This document shows, piece by piece, positions 9,134 through 17,700 of a stretch of 64,000 nt of DNA. Source of the stretch: Chryseosolibacter sp964438975. Its GTDB lineage: Bacteria; Bacteroidota; Bacteroidia; Cytophagales; Cyclobacteriaceae. The stretch's first letter is position 1. Each line of letters opens with the position of its first letter. Under the pieces are notes generated by a model, which was not told where the DNA came from, did not search any database, and saw only the letters and a program-made list of their open reading frames with translations. The position numbers and the translations under genes are program-made. The stretch spans positions 9,703 to 73,702 of the forward strand of contig CAYTMU010000016.1 in NCBI GenBank assembly GCA_964438975.1. Direction: 5' to 3'.

Positions 9134-9900
9134 GGTGATTTCATTTTTTCGTGGTTGACAACACGATCCCTGAGGTTAAGACGCAAAGCTACAATTTCAG
9201 CAAGCACGATCTGCGCGACCAGGCGTGCACCGAGTTCACTAAAATGAGTGTTATCATTCTTGCCCCCAGGATAATTTGGATGTTCCCCCGGCTTGAGTTG
9301 CAGGAACAAGTATTTAGAGTGCTCCTCGCCGAAGCGTGTGAGCAACTCCCGACTTTTGGTATCGAGGTCGATGAACGGCGTTTTTGTTTCTGCGGCAATA
9401 TGGTGCACCAGAGGGGAATATTCCGGATGTGTGTCCACAACATTACCGGCATCATCGAATTTCCGCCGGGCCACCGGTGACAGCAGGATCGGGATAGCTT
9501 CCTTCTTCCGAGCCTCAGAGACAAACATCCGTAGATTGTCCTTGAACTGTTCCGGCGTTGTATAGCGGCCGACTTTCTCTTTCACTTCATCGTTGTGTCC
9601 GAACTGGATGAGGACATAATCTCCGGGCTGTAGTGATTCTTCAACACGGTGCCACAATCCTTCTTCGATAAAACTCTTAGTACTTCTGCCGTTGACAGCC
9701 CGGTTATCTATTGTAACCGACGAATTGAAGAACGATTTGAACGGCGTTCCCCATCCGGTTTCGGGAAAAGCACCAGGGCGTTTATCCGCCATGGTCGAGT
9801 CGCCGATGAGATAAACAGTTATGCGCTCCTGGCGGACCGCATTGGCAACGAGTAACGAGGCGACCGCGAGGAGCAAACATTTCCGGGCAATTTTTGTCAT
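9130..9900 (-). CDS. Rhamnogalacturonan acetylesterase-like SGNH hydrolase (CE12 type)
   Basis: Predicted to remove acetyl groups from rhamnogalacturonan or other pectin so that lyases can act. Starting at the ATG at 9900 gives 256 residues with a short signal peptide (ending near residue 22). A further 22 in-frame codons upstream lack secretion features, so I reject that longer start. Catalytic blocks of the SGNH fold are intact: GDSTMAD with Ser35, GRS (oxyanion region), FGHNDE (101-104), and DNTHF with Asp216/His219. It is the first gene of a pair with the PL1-type lyase, overlapping by 4 bp (ATGA), and is divergent from the LacI regulator. Confidence 0.9.
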   Translation of the reverse strand: MTKIARKCLLLAVASLLVANAVRQERITVYLIGDSTMADKRPGAFPETGWGTPFKSFFNSSVTIDNRAVNGRSTKSFIEEGLWHRVEESLQPGDYVLIQFGHNDEVKEKVGRYTTPEQFKDNLRMFVSEARKKEAIPILLSPVARRKFDDAGNVVDTHPEYSPLVHHIAAETKTPFIDLDTKSRELLTRFGEEHSKYLFLQLKPGEHPNYPGGKNDNTHFSELGARLVAQIVLAEIVALRLNLRDRVVNHEKMKSP

Positions 9901-10053
9901 ATATTCGAAGAGACTATTCGAAATGTCAGCGTTGCCACGCCACCGTGATCCAGCAGAAATGGGCAATCGATTGCATTATAGGAAAGGATACCCTTCGAAT
10001 CAAGCGAAAATCCCGATCTTTTTTCAAGAACCGCCTCAGTTGACCAGATTGTA

Positions 10054-10071
10054 CGTATGTCATTACATACG
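10054..10071. promoter_or_regulatory. 18-bp dyad, candidate LacI-family operator
   Basis: CGTATGT and ACATACG are perfect 7-bp arms around CATT, located 107 bp upstream of the proposed lacI-type start and 154 bp upstream of the acetylesterase ATG. Compact palindromes like this are typical operators of LacI-type repressors. One site between two divergent units could control both, through the adjacent regulator or itself (inference). Confidence 0.5.
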
Positions 10072-10177
10072 GACCCCGTTACACAAAGACGTGTCAACCA
10101 CGGCTCTCAATCAATTTTTCGGCTATATTAGCGCAACCGATTACGCATCCGGCAAACCAAAGCATATTCAGAGCCAC

Positions 10178-11206
10178 TTGAAGACCACTATACACGACAT
10201 CGCCAAAAAACTCAATATCACGGCCTCCACCGTTTCACGTGCGCTGAAAGATCATCCCCGGATCAGCGAAGAAACCAAGCGGGCGGTACAGCGCGTAGCG
10301 CTGAAGATGAATTATCAGCCCAACCACATTGCCGCTGCATTGCGAAAAGGCCGCAGCAACATAATCGGCGTCATCGTCCCCACCGCAGACCGCAGTTTTT
10401 TTTCATCAGTCATCCGAGGAATTGAGGAGATCGCGAACCATTCGCGATACAACGTCATGATCTGCCAGACATACGACATCTACGAAAAGGAAGTCCAATG
10501 CGTGGAAGCTCTTCTGAATGCGCGGGTTGACGGGATTATCGCATCACACGGAAAAGAGACGATAAATTTCGATCACTTCAAAAAGATCAAGGACAAGGGA
10601 ACTCCCCTGATTCTATTCGATCGCGTCACGGATGAAATAGATGTGAGTAACGTCATGATCGACGACTTTCTGGGGGGATTTAAAGCGACCGAACATCTCA
10701 TCCAACAAGGTTGTCGCAAGATCGCGCACTTCACGAACACGCGAAAAATCGGCATCTATAAGGAACGGCTGAGAGGGTATCGGGAAGCGCTGGAAAAACA
10801 TGGGATCCGTTTTGACCAAAGTCTGGTCGTAGAAAGTGATATGCAACTCGAAGGTGGTCGTCTGAGTATGGATCACCTGATCGATTCCGACAACGTTCCG
10901 GATGCCGTCTTCTCCTCGAGTGCCTATGGTGCCATGGGCGCACTCCAGGTGTTAAGCGAACGCAACTTTCGCGTTCCTGATGATGTGGCGCTCGTCGCAT
11001 TCAGCAACGAACCATTTACGTCCTTTACCGAACCTGCGCTTACGACGGTCGATCAGCACCCAACGCGCATGGGGAACGCGGCAGCGGAGATATTCCTGCA
11101 CGAGACAACCGTGGAAAAACAGAAGAACTTCTCGCAGAAAATCGTCCTGAAGCCGGAGCTCATCATCCGGCCGTCATCGCTGAAGATAAAAAACAATCAC
11201 ATATAA
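10178..11206 (+). CDS. LacI-family transcriptional regulator (TTG start)
   Basis: Sugar-responsive DNA-binding protein. From the TTG at 10178 it has 342 residues, the usual family length, and opens with (M)KTTIHDIAKKLN, the canonical LacI N-terminus. No ATG lies near this position; the only in-frame ATGs are over 200 bp upstream, within or close to the divergent esterase gene, and would add a tail with no family match. The helix-turn-helix (TASTVSRALKDHP) and hinge (YQPNHIAAALRKG) are followed by a periplasmic-binding-protein-like sensor domain (about 60-335). It leads the run with uxaB 19 bp downstream, so it probably responds to a uronate intermediate (inference). Confidence 0.92.
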   Translation: MKTTIHDIAKKLNITASTVSRALKDHPRISEETKRAVQRVALKMNYQPNHIAAALRKGRSNIIGVIVPTADRSFFSSVIRGIEEIANHSRYNVMICQTYDIYEKEVQCVEALLNARVDGIIASHGKETINFDHFKKIKDKGTPLILFDRVTDEIDVSNVMIDDFLGGFKATEHLIQQGCRKIAHFTNTRKIGIYKERLRGYREALEKHGIRFDQSLVVESDMQLEGGRLSMDHLIDSDNVPDAVFSSSAYGAMGALQVLSERNFRVPDDVALVAFSNEPFTSFTEPALTTVDQHPTRMGNAAAEIFLHETTVEKQKNFSQKIVLKPELIIRPSSLKIKNNHI

Positions 11207-11225
11207 CCGTTCCACATCGTTCGAC

Positions 11226-12665
11226 ATGACAAGAGACTTGACACGCACAGCCGTTAACGCCCCTCAGAACAAACCTGTTAAAGTACTTCAATTTGGAAAA
11301 GGTAATTTCCTTCGTGCATTCACCGACTGGATGGTCGAAGTGATGAACGAAAAAGTCGGCTTCGACGGTGCCGTCACCATCGTTCAGGTAAACTCCACAT
11401 CCGACGACGACCGGTTTGAACGCCAGGAGGGATTGTATCACGTCGTCATTAATGGTATCCAGAACGGCAAGAACGTTCGCGACATCACACTCATTCGCGC
11501 AATCGACGGGATCGTCAATCCCTTCACAGATTACAACGCGTTTCTAAAAACCGGGGAAAATCCCTCGCTTCACTTTATCGTATCCAACACGACTGAAGCG
11601 GGAATTGCATTTGACCAGTCTGATACCAGTGTCGATGTCCCCGCAAAGACCTTTCCGGGAAAACTTACTGCGCTGCTCTATCATCGATTCAATTTCTTTG
11701 ACGGTGACACCTTGAAGGCGCCGGTAGTCCTGCCTTGCGAACTCATTGAACGGAATGGAGAGATACTTCGCGATGCAATCCTTCGTTACGCCAACCACTG
11801 GAAACTTCCGACCGACTTCACAGCCTGGGTACACGACCATGTTGGATTTTGCAATACCCTCGTCGACCGGATTGTTCCGGGATACCCGAAAGACACAGCC
11901 GAAGAGATCTGGCAAGAAACCGGTTTCCGCGATGAACTCATCGTCAGCGCGGAGCCGTATCATGTGTGGGTCATCCAGCCGATCACGACCGATTCCTTTA
12001 CAACGGAGCGCCTACGCACAATGCTACCGCTCGAACAGGCGGGAATAAATGTCAAATTTACAGATGATCTCACACCCTATCGTGTTAGCAAAGTTCGTAT
12101 ACTGAATGGTGCGCATACAAGCATGGTCCCCGTCGCGTGGTTGCGAGGCCTCCGAACCGTCAAAGATGCTATCGAAGACGAATTTACCGGAACGTTCGTG
12201 CGAGAGGCGATTGACGAGGAAGTCATCCCGACCCTCGATTTACCGGCTGATGAGTTGCGCCAATTTTCACGCGACGTGATCGAGCGCTTTCAGAACCCTT
12301 TCATACGCCATGAGCTGTCAGCTATTGCACTCAATTCCATATCGAAATTCCAGGTCCGGGTTGTCCCTACGATCGTTGACTACCACGCACGTACCGGGCA
12401 GCTGCCCAAGAAACTGCTGCGAGCACTGGCAGCATTGATATTGTTCTACAGAGGTGAATGGAGAGGTGAGCCGACACCTGTGCGCGACACCCCTGAAATC
12501 GCAAGCTTCTTTAAGACGGCATGGTCGGATGGAAACATCCCCTCCACCGTGCAAAAAGTATTGTCAAACGAGTCACTCTGGAAACGCGATCTCACTAGGG
12601 TTGAGGGTCTGGCGGCCGAAGTTGAGTTGAATTTGCGGGAATTGCTTGAACAGGAGACTGAATAA
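11226..12665 (+). CDS. uxaB: Tagaturonate reductase (altronate oxidoreductase)
   Basis: Cytoplasmic NADH-dependent enzyme that reduces D-tagaturonate to D-altronate in galacturonate catabolism. The 479 residues match the mannitol dehydrogenase/UxaB family in length and order: N-terminal Rossmann block (VLQFGKGNFLRAF, residues about 18-32), NTTEAGI, and the polyol dehydrogenase active-site region SKVRILNGAHTS (about residue 288-300) carrying the catalytic Lys. It starts 19 bp after the LacI regulator, on the same strand. Later steps are at 17701-19347 (UxaA), 16563-17561 (KdgK) and 15883-16557 (Eda). The preceding isomerase UxaC is not in the window. Confidence 0.93.
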   Translation: MTRDLTRTAVNAPQNKPVKVLQFGKGNFLRAFTDWMVEVMNEKVGFDGAVTIVQVNSTSDDDRFERQEGLYHVVINGIQNGKNVRDITLIRAIDGIVNPFTDYNAFLKTGENPSLHFIVSNTTEAGIAFDQSDTSVDVPAKTFPGKLTALLYHRFNFFDGDTLKAPVVLPCELIERNGEILRDAILRYANHWKLPTDFTAWVHDHVGFCNTLVDRIVPGYPKDTAEEIWQETGFRDELIVSAEPYHVWVIQPITTDSFTTERLRTMLPLEQAGINVKFTDDLTPYRVSKVRILNGAHTSMVPVAWLRGLRTVKDAIEDEFTGTFVREAIDEEVIPTLDLPADELRQFSRDVIERFQNPFIRHELSAIALNSISKFQVRVVPTIVDYHARTGQLPKKLLRALAALILFYRGEWRGEPTPVRDTPEIASFFKTAWSDGNIPSTVQKVLSNESLWKRDLTRVEGLAAEVELNLRELLEQETE

Positions 12666-12668
12666 TAT

Positions 12669-12703
12669 TCGGGTGGTTGAGGGTTTTGCGGGTATTGAGG
12701 TGT
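12669..12703 (+). repeat. Degenerate short tandem GGGT-rich repeat
   Basis: Four imperfect 9-10 bp units begin GGGTGGTTGA, GGGTTTTGC, GGGTATTGA and GGTG. They lie just after the uxaB stop. Copy number is low and the units differ, so this may be slippage or a fragment of a dispersed repeat. Confidence 0.35.
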
Positions 12704-12746
12704 CAACGACCAGGGTGGTGTACCCGATGAGTAACCGAAACACCTC

Positions 12747-12766
12747 GCGACGAGCGACATCGTCGC
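12747..12766 (+). terminator. Hairpin after uxaB (weak terminator or attenuator)
   Basis: Arms GCGACGA (12747-12753) and TCGTCGC (12760-12766) pair perfectly over a 6-nt loop and are followed only by TTTA. It sits 15 bp before the next ATG. It could weaken read-through from lacI-uxaB into the FMN_bind gene. Confidence 0.4.
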
Positions 12767-12781
12767 TTTACAGGATCAGTT

Positions 12782-13948
12782 ATGAGGCGCTGGCTACAGA
12801 ACATTCTCAAACACGCATTACCGTTTGTGATCGGTAGTGCATGCGTTGTAGCTGTCCCGAATGCCTCCGCTCAACTGCCAGCCAGAGACCCTTCCCATTT
12901 AGCAGGCGTTTCCAGGATCGGTGAGCATACCGTCCGACAGAATGATTCTACTACATTCGTATTAAAACTAGCCTACGACACAGCGGGCGATCCTTCGTAC
13001 TTCTTCAGCAACTTGTTTACACCGGTCTGTTTCACGGACGTATGTAAACCGGTATATATCGATCTCTACTGGGATCTGTTGGGAAACTATACCCGATACG
13101 AAATACCCGAGAGCGAGCCGTTGACAAAAACGGATCACCGTGAATTCGATGAGGACGACTATACACACCTGCACCGCATCCTGAGCAACCCTCAATCGCT
13201 CCTTAAGGAATTCACGATCTACGAACTGGTCGATAAGAACACCTACAACCTCACCGACTCCGTTGACGCAGTCACGGGCGCGACGCCGAAAACGATCAGG
13301 AACGAGGTCATCGCAGGAGCGGTTTATACCTGTTTTACGATCTGGCACATTGTCTACGGAAAGGCGGTAGATAAGATCAGGGAAATCACCGAATCACGTT
13401 GTGATAGCCATCTCCTTCGGCGATTCCTTGCGAGCAACAATCACCACTACGAGTACTGGGCAATTGACAAGGTCGTCGATGTACACGCAGAGTCTGATGT
13501 TCTTCTGGATAACTTGCTGAACGTGATCGGCGGTAGCAACATCTTTACAGCCCAATATGCGTTGAAAAAGTATCCGTCGTCGCGCCTCGCGCAGTCAGAC
13601 AGCCTCCAGACGTGGTTATGGTCAGTGTATCAGTCCAGTCACTACTCCCTTCAAATGGCGATCCTCAGGAAACTTGAGGAGATAAGACTCTCAGATGAAT
13701 TATCTATCGCAATCGCCCGGCAGCTTTCCATGTCAAACGAGGAACAATTCACGCAAATGTTACAATTGTTGACCGATCAGGAGCGATTACCAGATGACGC
13801 CCTCCTACTGGTCGGTCGCCAACTTAAAAATCCAAATCCAATACTTGCGGAACAGGCATACGCAGCACTCTCCCGGTATCCGGTCAAGAATACAGCAATT
13901 AAGAAACAACTAAAGCAATACAAAAGATCAATTGACAATGGCTCCTGA
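12782..13948 (+). CDS. Secreted FMN_bind-like protein with C-terminal helical repeats
   Basis: The 388-residue product has a signal peptide (about 1-30, ending ASAQ). Residues about 60-200 resemble an FMN_bind domain. The key motif DAVTGAT (162-168) matches the D-x-x-(S/T)-G-A-T site where ApbE-type transferases attach FMN to the last Thr (T168 here); this is known for NqrC/RnfG-like proteins. The following helix (AVYTCFTIWHIVYG) fits the family. Residues about 205-385 are helical and look like HEAT-type repeats (for example AEQAYAALSRYP). So it may be an extracytoplasmic flavin carrier on an alpha-solenoid. It precedes a secreted FAD oxidoreductase by 52 bp. No ApbE gene is in the window. 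Function in pectin use is unproven. Confidence 0.72.
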   Translation: MRRWLQNILKHALPFVIGSACVVAVPNASAQLPARDPSHLAGVSRIGEHTVRQNDSTTFVLKLAYDTAGDPSYFFSNLFTPVCFTDVCKPVYIDLYWDLLGNYTRYEIPESEPLTKTDHREFDEDDYTHLHRILSNPQSLLKEFTIYELVDKNTYNLTDSVDAVTGATPKTIRNEVIAGAVYTCFTIWHIVYGKAVDKIREITESRCDSHLLRRFLASNNHHYEYWAIDKVVDVHAESDVLLDNLLNVIGGSNIFTAQYALKKYPSSRLAQSDSLQTWLWSVYQSSHYSLQMAILRKLEEIRLSDELSIAIARQLSMSNEEQFTQMLQLLTDQERLPDDALLLVGRQLKNPNPILAEQAYAALSRYPVKNTAIKKQLKQYKRSIDNGS

Positions 13949-14000
13949 TTCAGATCCGGATCACAGACATCAATCGTCGGTACAATCAATCCAAACCAAT

Positions 14001-15797
14001 ATGAACAGAGTTGTTAGCCTCCTGGTGTTCTGCCTCATCAGCCTGGAACTGGTAGCGCAGAACCATGTTTTCGTAGAAACTGAATCCTTCCAAAACACAG
14101 GAGGATGGGTAATCGACCAGCAGTCCTTTGATGTCATAGGCTCTTCCTACCTGCTTGCGCACGGGATGGGCCGCGCCGTAGAAGACGCCACGACCACGGT
14201 GAAGTTCGAAAAGACCGGAAGATACCAGCTTTGGGTGAGAACCAAAGACTGGGCTCCGTTCCCGAAAGGACCTGGGGAGTTTCAGGTCGCCATCAACGGA
14301 AAATTGATCAACCAGGTATTTGGGTCAAGTGGATCCGATGCATGGCGGTGGTATCCCGGGGGAGAAGTAGACATCACCAGCAATCAGGTAGAGATCGCGT
14401 TGAAGGACCTCACCGGATTCAACGGCCGATGTGATGCGATCCTGTTTACAAACGCAAAAAGATTTACCCCTCCGCAAGAAGCAAAGGAACTGAATGCATT
14501 CAGAAAAACGCTGTTGAAATTATCGGATAAACCCGAAGAGACAGGAACGTTCGACCTGGTAGTTGTCGGGGGTGGAATGGCCGGTACGTGTGCCGCCATC
14601 GCGGCATCTCGGAGCGGATTGAAAGTAGCGCTTATTCAAAACCGTCCGGTACTCGGAGGGAATAACAGTTCGGAAATCAGGGTTCACCTGATGGGTGATG
14701 TAGACAAAAATCACTATAAACGATTAGGAAGAATTGTGCGCGAACTGGATAATGGCGATCCCGGCAACGGCAATCCCAATGGAAATGAATACGGTGACAA
14801 GAGGAAACTTGACGTGGTGAATGCAGAGAAGAATCTGACTCTCTTTCTCAATACACACGTCTACAAAGTGGAGATGGAGAACGATAAGATTATCGCCGTG
14901 ATCGGTCGCGATATTGCTACAAATCAGGAGCGCCGTTTTCCCGGCAGATGGTTTTCCGACTGCACAGGTGATGGAACGCTCGGATATCTCGCGGGCGCTG
15001 ATTTCCGAATGGGCCGGGAGAGCAGATCAGAAACTGGTGAGTCGCTGGCACCCGAGTCGGCTGACGACTTTACGTTAGGAACGTCTAACCTGTGGGCTGC
15101 GCTGGAGCGAGACACGTTATCCTCCTTTCCGGAAACTCCCTGGGCGATACAGTTCTCCGACGAATATCATATCGACGCACACAAAGCCGACTGGCAATGG
15201 GAAACAGGATTCGGCAATTTCAACACGATCACCGAGGCAGAGCAAATTCGCGATCACAACCTTCGGGCTATCTATGGGAACTGGTCATACCTGAAGAATC
15301 ACAAGAAGGACAAATACGCAAACTGGGAATTGGCGTGGGTCGCCTACATCGGAGGCAAGCGGGAATCGAGACGACTACTCGGAGACCACATTCTGACACA
15401 GATGGACATTCAGAATGGTGTGATGTATCCCGACGGTGTCGTCACTGCCACGTGGACCATCGACCTTCATTTTCCCGACGCAAAGAATGCGAAATACTTC
15501 AAAGGCCAGGAATTTTTTGCAGCAACGAAGCATATTCGGGTGAAGCCATACACCATTCCCTACCGCTGTCTCTATTCCCGGAATATCTCGAACTTGTTCA
15601 TGGCAGGACGAGACATCAGCACCACGCACGTCGCCTTCGGCAGCACCCGCGTTATGCGAACATGTGGAATGATGGGCGAAGCAGTCGGATACGCAGCGTA
15701 CCTATGCAAGAAATACGATACCGATCCGCGTGGTATTTACGATCAGCATTTAGAAGAGCTTTTAGGAATTGCTGACGGTGAGCGCCCGGCATACTGA
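14001..15797 (+). CDS. Secreted FAD-dependent oxidoreductase with N-terminal sugar-binding-like domain
   Basis: I start at the ATG at 14001 because it yields a clean signal peptide (MNRVVSLLVFCLISLELVAQ). The longer frame from 13932 would overlap the previous gene and add a polar tail. Residues about 22-145 form a beta-rich module like golvesin/carbohydrate-binding-like domains of xanthan lyase-type proteins (GRYQLWVRTKDW). Then comes a FAD_oxidored domain: dinucleotide-binding VVVGGGMAGTCAA (about 187-199), LGGNNSSEIR, DCTGDG, and C-terminal GSTRVMRTCGMMGEAVG closing the FAD site. Total 598 residues. Relatives often sit in polysaccharide loci with undefined substrates. The preceding FMN_bind protein could be its electron partner (inference). 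Confidence 0.85.
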   Translation: MNRVVSLLVFCLISLELVAQNHVFVETESFQNTGGWVIDQQSFDVIGSSYLLAHGMGRAVEDATTTVKFEKTGRYQLWVRTKDWAPFPKGPGEFQVAINGKLINQVFGSSGSDAWRWYPGGEVDITSNQVEIALKDLTGFNGRCDAILFTNAKRFTPPQEAKELNAFRKTLLKLSDKPEETGTFDLVVVGGGMAGTCAAIAASRSGLKVALIQNRPVLGGNNSSEIRVHLMGDVDKNHYKRLGRIVRELDNGDPGNGNPNGNEYGDKRKLDVVNAEKNLTLFLNTHVYKVEMENDKIIAVIGRDIATNQERRFPGRWFSDCTGDGTLGYLAGADFRMGRESRSETGESLAPESADDFTLGTSNLWAALERDTLSSFPETPWAIQFSDEYHIDAHKADWQWETGFGNFNTITEAEQIRDHNLRAIYGNWSYLKNHKKDKYANWELAWVAYIGGKRESRRLLGDHILTQMDIQNGVMYPDGVVTATWTIDLHFPDAKNAKYFKGQEFFAATKHIRVKPYTIPYRCLYSRNISNLFMAGRDISTTHVAFGSTRVMRTCGMMGEAVGYAAYLCKKYDTDPRGIYDQHLEELLGIADGERPAY

Positions 15798-15882
15798 TGT
15801 TGATACAATACGGATCGATTCAACATTAGGTTGATAAGGTTTCATGCCCTTGGACACCAGACGTTAAATGGAAGCGAAAGCG

Positions 15883-16557
15883 CTAGGGCTGTTTACCCGC
15901 CCTTATGTCGGAAACCACTTTCAGCGTCCCGGCGACTTTTTCAAAGAGTGCCTCCCAATCCCGGCTTTGGAGGATATCCTTTGTAAATAATTGGGATCCC
16001 AATCCTACGCACATAGCCCCCGCATTGAGCCATTTGGAGAGGCTTTCCTTCGTCGGCTCAACACCTCCGGTGATCATGAGGCGCAGATCAGGAACAACAG
16101 GCATGATCGATGACACGAAGCCAGGACCGAGCACGCTGCCGGGAAATACTTTGATCACCGCAGCACCATTATCCCGCGCTGTAACGATTTCAGTCAGCGT
16201 AGCTGCTCCTGGTATCCACGCAACATTCTGGCGGTTACATACTTCCGCCATCTCCACTTTCAATATCGGCGAAATGATGAAATCCGCCCCTGCATCAATA
16301 AATTTCTGCGTAGTGGGGCCATCCATGACAGTGCCGATTCCAAGCATCAGGCCTGGAAATCTCTCACGCTCCCGTATGATGTGAGAAAACACTTCAAACG
16401 AATTTGCGCGGCGGTTGGTAAATTCAAAAGCTCGTACGCCTCCCCGGTATGCTGCCTCGACTACGGCAAGGGCTTCCCCTGCCTCGTCGTGTGTAAAAAG
16501 AGGAACGACTCCTGTCTCTCGCATGACACGGATAATTTCTTCTTTGGTAAAAGCCAT
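15883..16557 (-). CDS. eda: KDPG aldolase (2-dehydro-3-deoxy-6-phosphogluconate aldolase)
   Basis: Cleaves KDPG to pyruvate and glyceraldehyde 3-phosphate through a Schiff base, the last step of the uronate route. The 224 residues match the family: Glu45 in FEFTNR (catalytic acid/base with Arg49), IGTV, ISPILK, WIPGAAT, and the Schiff-base lysine Lys136 in VIKVFPG, then MITGGVEPT for phosphate binding. It starts 5 bp after the stop of kdgK and is co-transcribed with it. The FAD oxidoreductase converges from the other side with no obvious strong terminator between. Confidence 0.94.
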   Translation of the reverse strand: MAFTKEEIIRVMRETGVVPLFTHDEAGEALAVVEAAYRGGVRAFEFTNRRANSFEVFSHIIRERERFPGLMLGIGTVMDGPTTQKFIDAGADFIISPILKVEMAEVCNRQNVAWIPGAATLTEIVTARDNGAAVIKVFPGSVLGPGFVSSIMPVVPDLRLMITGGVEPTKESLSKWLNAGAMCVGLGSQLFTKDILQSRDWEALFEKVAGTLKVVSDIRAGKQP

Positions 16558-16562
16558 GGTTG

Positions 16563-17561
16563 TTATCTTAATAGTTTTCCCACATTGTGTCCGCGGACGA
16601 GGGAGTCCACTTCTTCCGCCGTAGCCAGGTTCGAATCCCCTTCAATCGAATGTTTGAGTACACATGCCGCTGTTGCGAACTCGAGCGCATCCTGATCTTT
16701 AGCTCCGGTCAACAGCGCGTAGATCAAGCCGGCCATAAATGCATCACCCGAACCGACGCGGTCGACTATGTGCGTCAACTCGTACTCTTGGGACCTCAGC
16801 AGTTCTCCATTCCATAGCATGGCTGAGATACGGTTATGCGAAGAGCTAACGGATTCACGTTCCGTCGTCGCGATCGCCCGAGTATTCCGGAATTTCTTTC
16901 TGAAATTACTGCAAGCCTCCTCGAACGACCCACCGGACACCTCTGCACAATTCTCCATATCGGTAATTCCGGCGATGACAACATCACAATATTCGATCAG
17001 TTCCGGCATAATATCCAAGGCAGTCTTTCCATACTGCCATAGGTTACGACGGTAATTAATGTCACCTGAGACCTTGACACCCAGCTTCCTCGCGGCGACC
17101 AGAGCCTCCCGACACGCGTCAGCAGCGCCTTCGGAGATCGCAGGTGTGATACCTGTCCAGTGAAACCATGTCGCATCCTTCAGTACCTCCTCCCAGTCTG
17201 TCACACCTGGTTTGATATGCGCAAACGCCGAATCAAAGCGATCATATATAATCCGCGACGCGCGTTGCATGGAGCCGTTCTCCAGGAAATACAAACCCAT
17301 TCGCTGTTCCCCGTACTGAATCCAACGCGTATCCACGCCGTGGCGTCTCAACGTCTCAGTGGCGGCCAGGCCCAGATCATTGGCCGGAAAACGCGTTACA
17401 TGCGCGGAGGGCACTCCAAATCGAGAAAGCGACACGGCCACGTTGGCCTCTGCGCCTGCGTAGGTGACGTCGAACGCAGTCGTTTGTGTGAAGCGCGCAA
17501 ATCCCGGTGTGGAGAAACGGAGCATAACCTCTCCGAAGGTGACAACTTTTTCTTTGCTCAT
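16563..17561 (-). CDS. kdgK: 2-keto-3-deoxygluconate kinase (PfkB family)
   Basis: Phosphorylates KDG to KDPG with ATP. It has 332 residues and the ribokinase/PfkB fold: opening VVTFGEVMLRF, the substrate region GAEANVAVSLSRFG (residues 36-49), SGDINYRRNLW, and the catalytic anion-hole block DRVGSGDAF with Asp273 as the base. It leads the kdgK-eda pair and is divergent from uxaA, 139 bp away, so both sides of the pathway can share one control region. Confidence 0.94.
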   Translation of the reverse strand: MSKEKVVTFGEVMLRFSTPGFARFTQTTAFDVTYAGAEANVAVSLSRFGVPSAHVTRFPANDLGLAATETLRRHGVDTRWIQYGEQRMGLYFLENGSMQRASRIIYDRFDSAFAHIKPGVTDWEEVLKDATWFHWTGITPAISEGAADACREALVAARKLGVKVSGDINYRRNLWQYGKTALDIMPELIEYCDVVIAGITDMENCAEVSGGSFEEACSNFRKKFRNTRAIATTERESVSSSHNRISAMLWNGELLRSQEYELTHIVDRVGSGDAFMAGLIYALLTGAKDQDALEFATAACVLKHSIEGDSNLATAEEVDSLVRGHNVGKLLR

Positions 17562-17672
17562 CTGGTTTTCGACTCAATCCAGGGTTGAAGGTAAGGCTAT
17601 TCTGCGAAAAAAGCAGTCGGCAAGTATCTTAAACAATCCTTTCATATAAAACATAATGACATAAAAAAGCTG

Positions 17673-17680
17673 TAAATTTG
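17673..17680 (+). promoter_or_regulatory. uxaA promoter, -7 box TAAATTTG
   Basis: Exact match to the Bacteroidota sigma-ABfrA box TAnnTTTG, 20 bp before the uxaA ATG, in the divergent kdgK/uxaA spacer. No clear -33 TTG is seen at the usual distance. It predicts a very short leader. Confidence 0.6.
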
Positions 17681-17700
17681 GCTCCTATTTCACTACAAAC

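Noticed and set aside
10060..10078. GGGGTC...ATGT on the minus strand near the LacI dyad, similar to the susC direct repeat
   Set aside because: Only 10 of 13 bases match, no second copy lies at 22 bp, and the orientation relative to the gene differs.
11544..11963. Minus-strand frame of 139 codons inside uxaB
   Set aside because: Antisense shadow of a gene with intact family motifs on the plus strand.
13932..14000. Start of the FAD oxidoreductase at 13932
   Set aside because: It overlaps the upstream gene and hides the signal peptide that begins at 14001.
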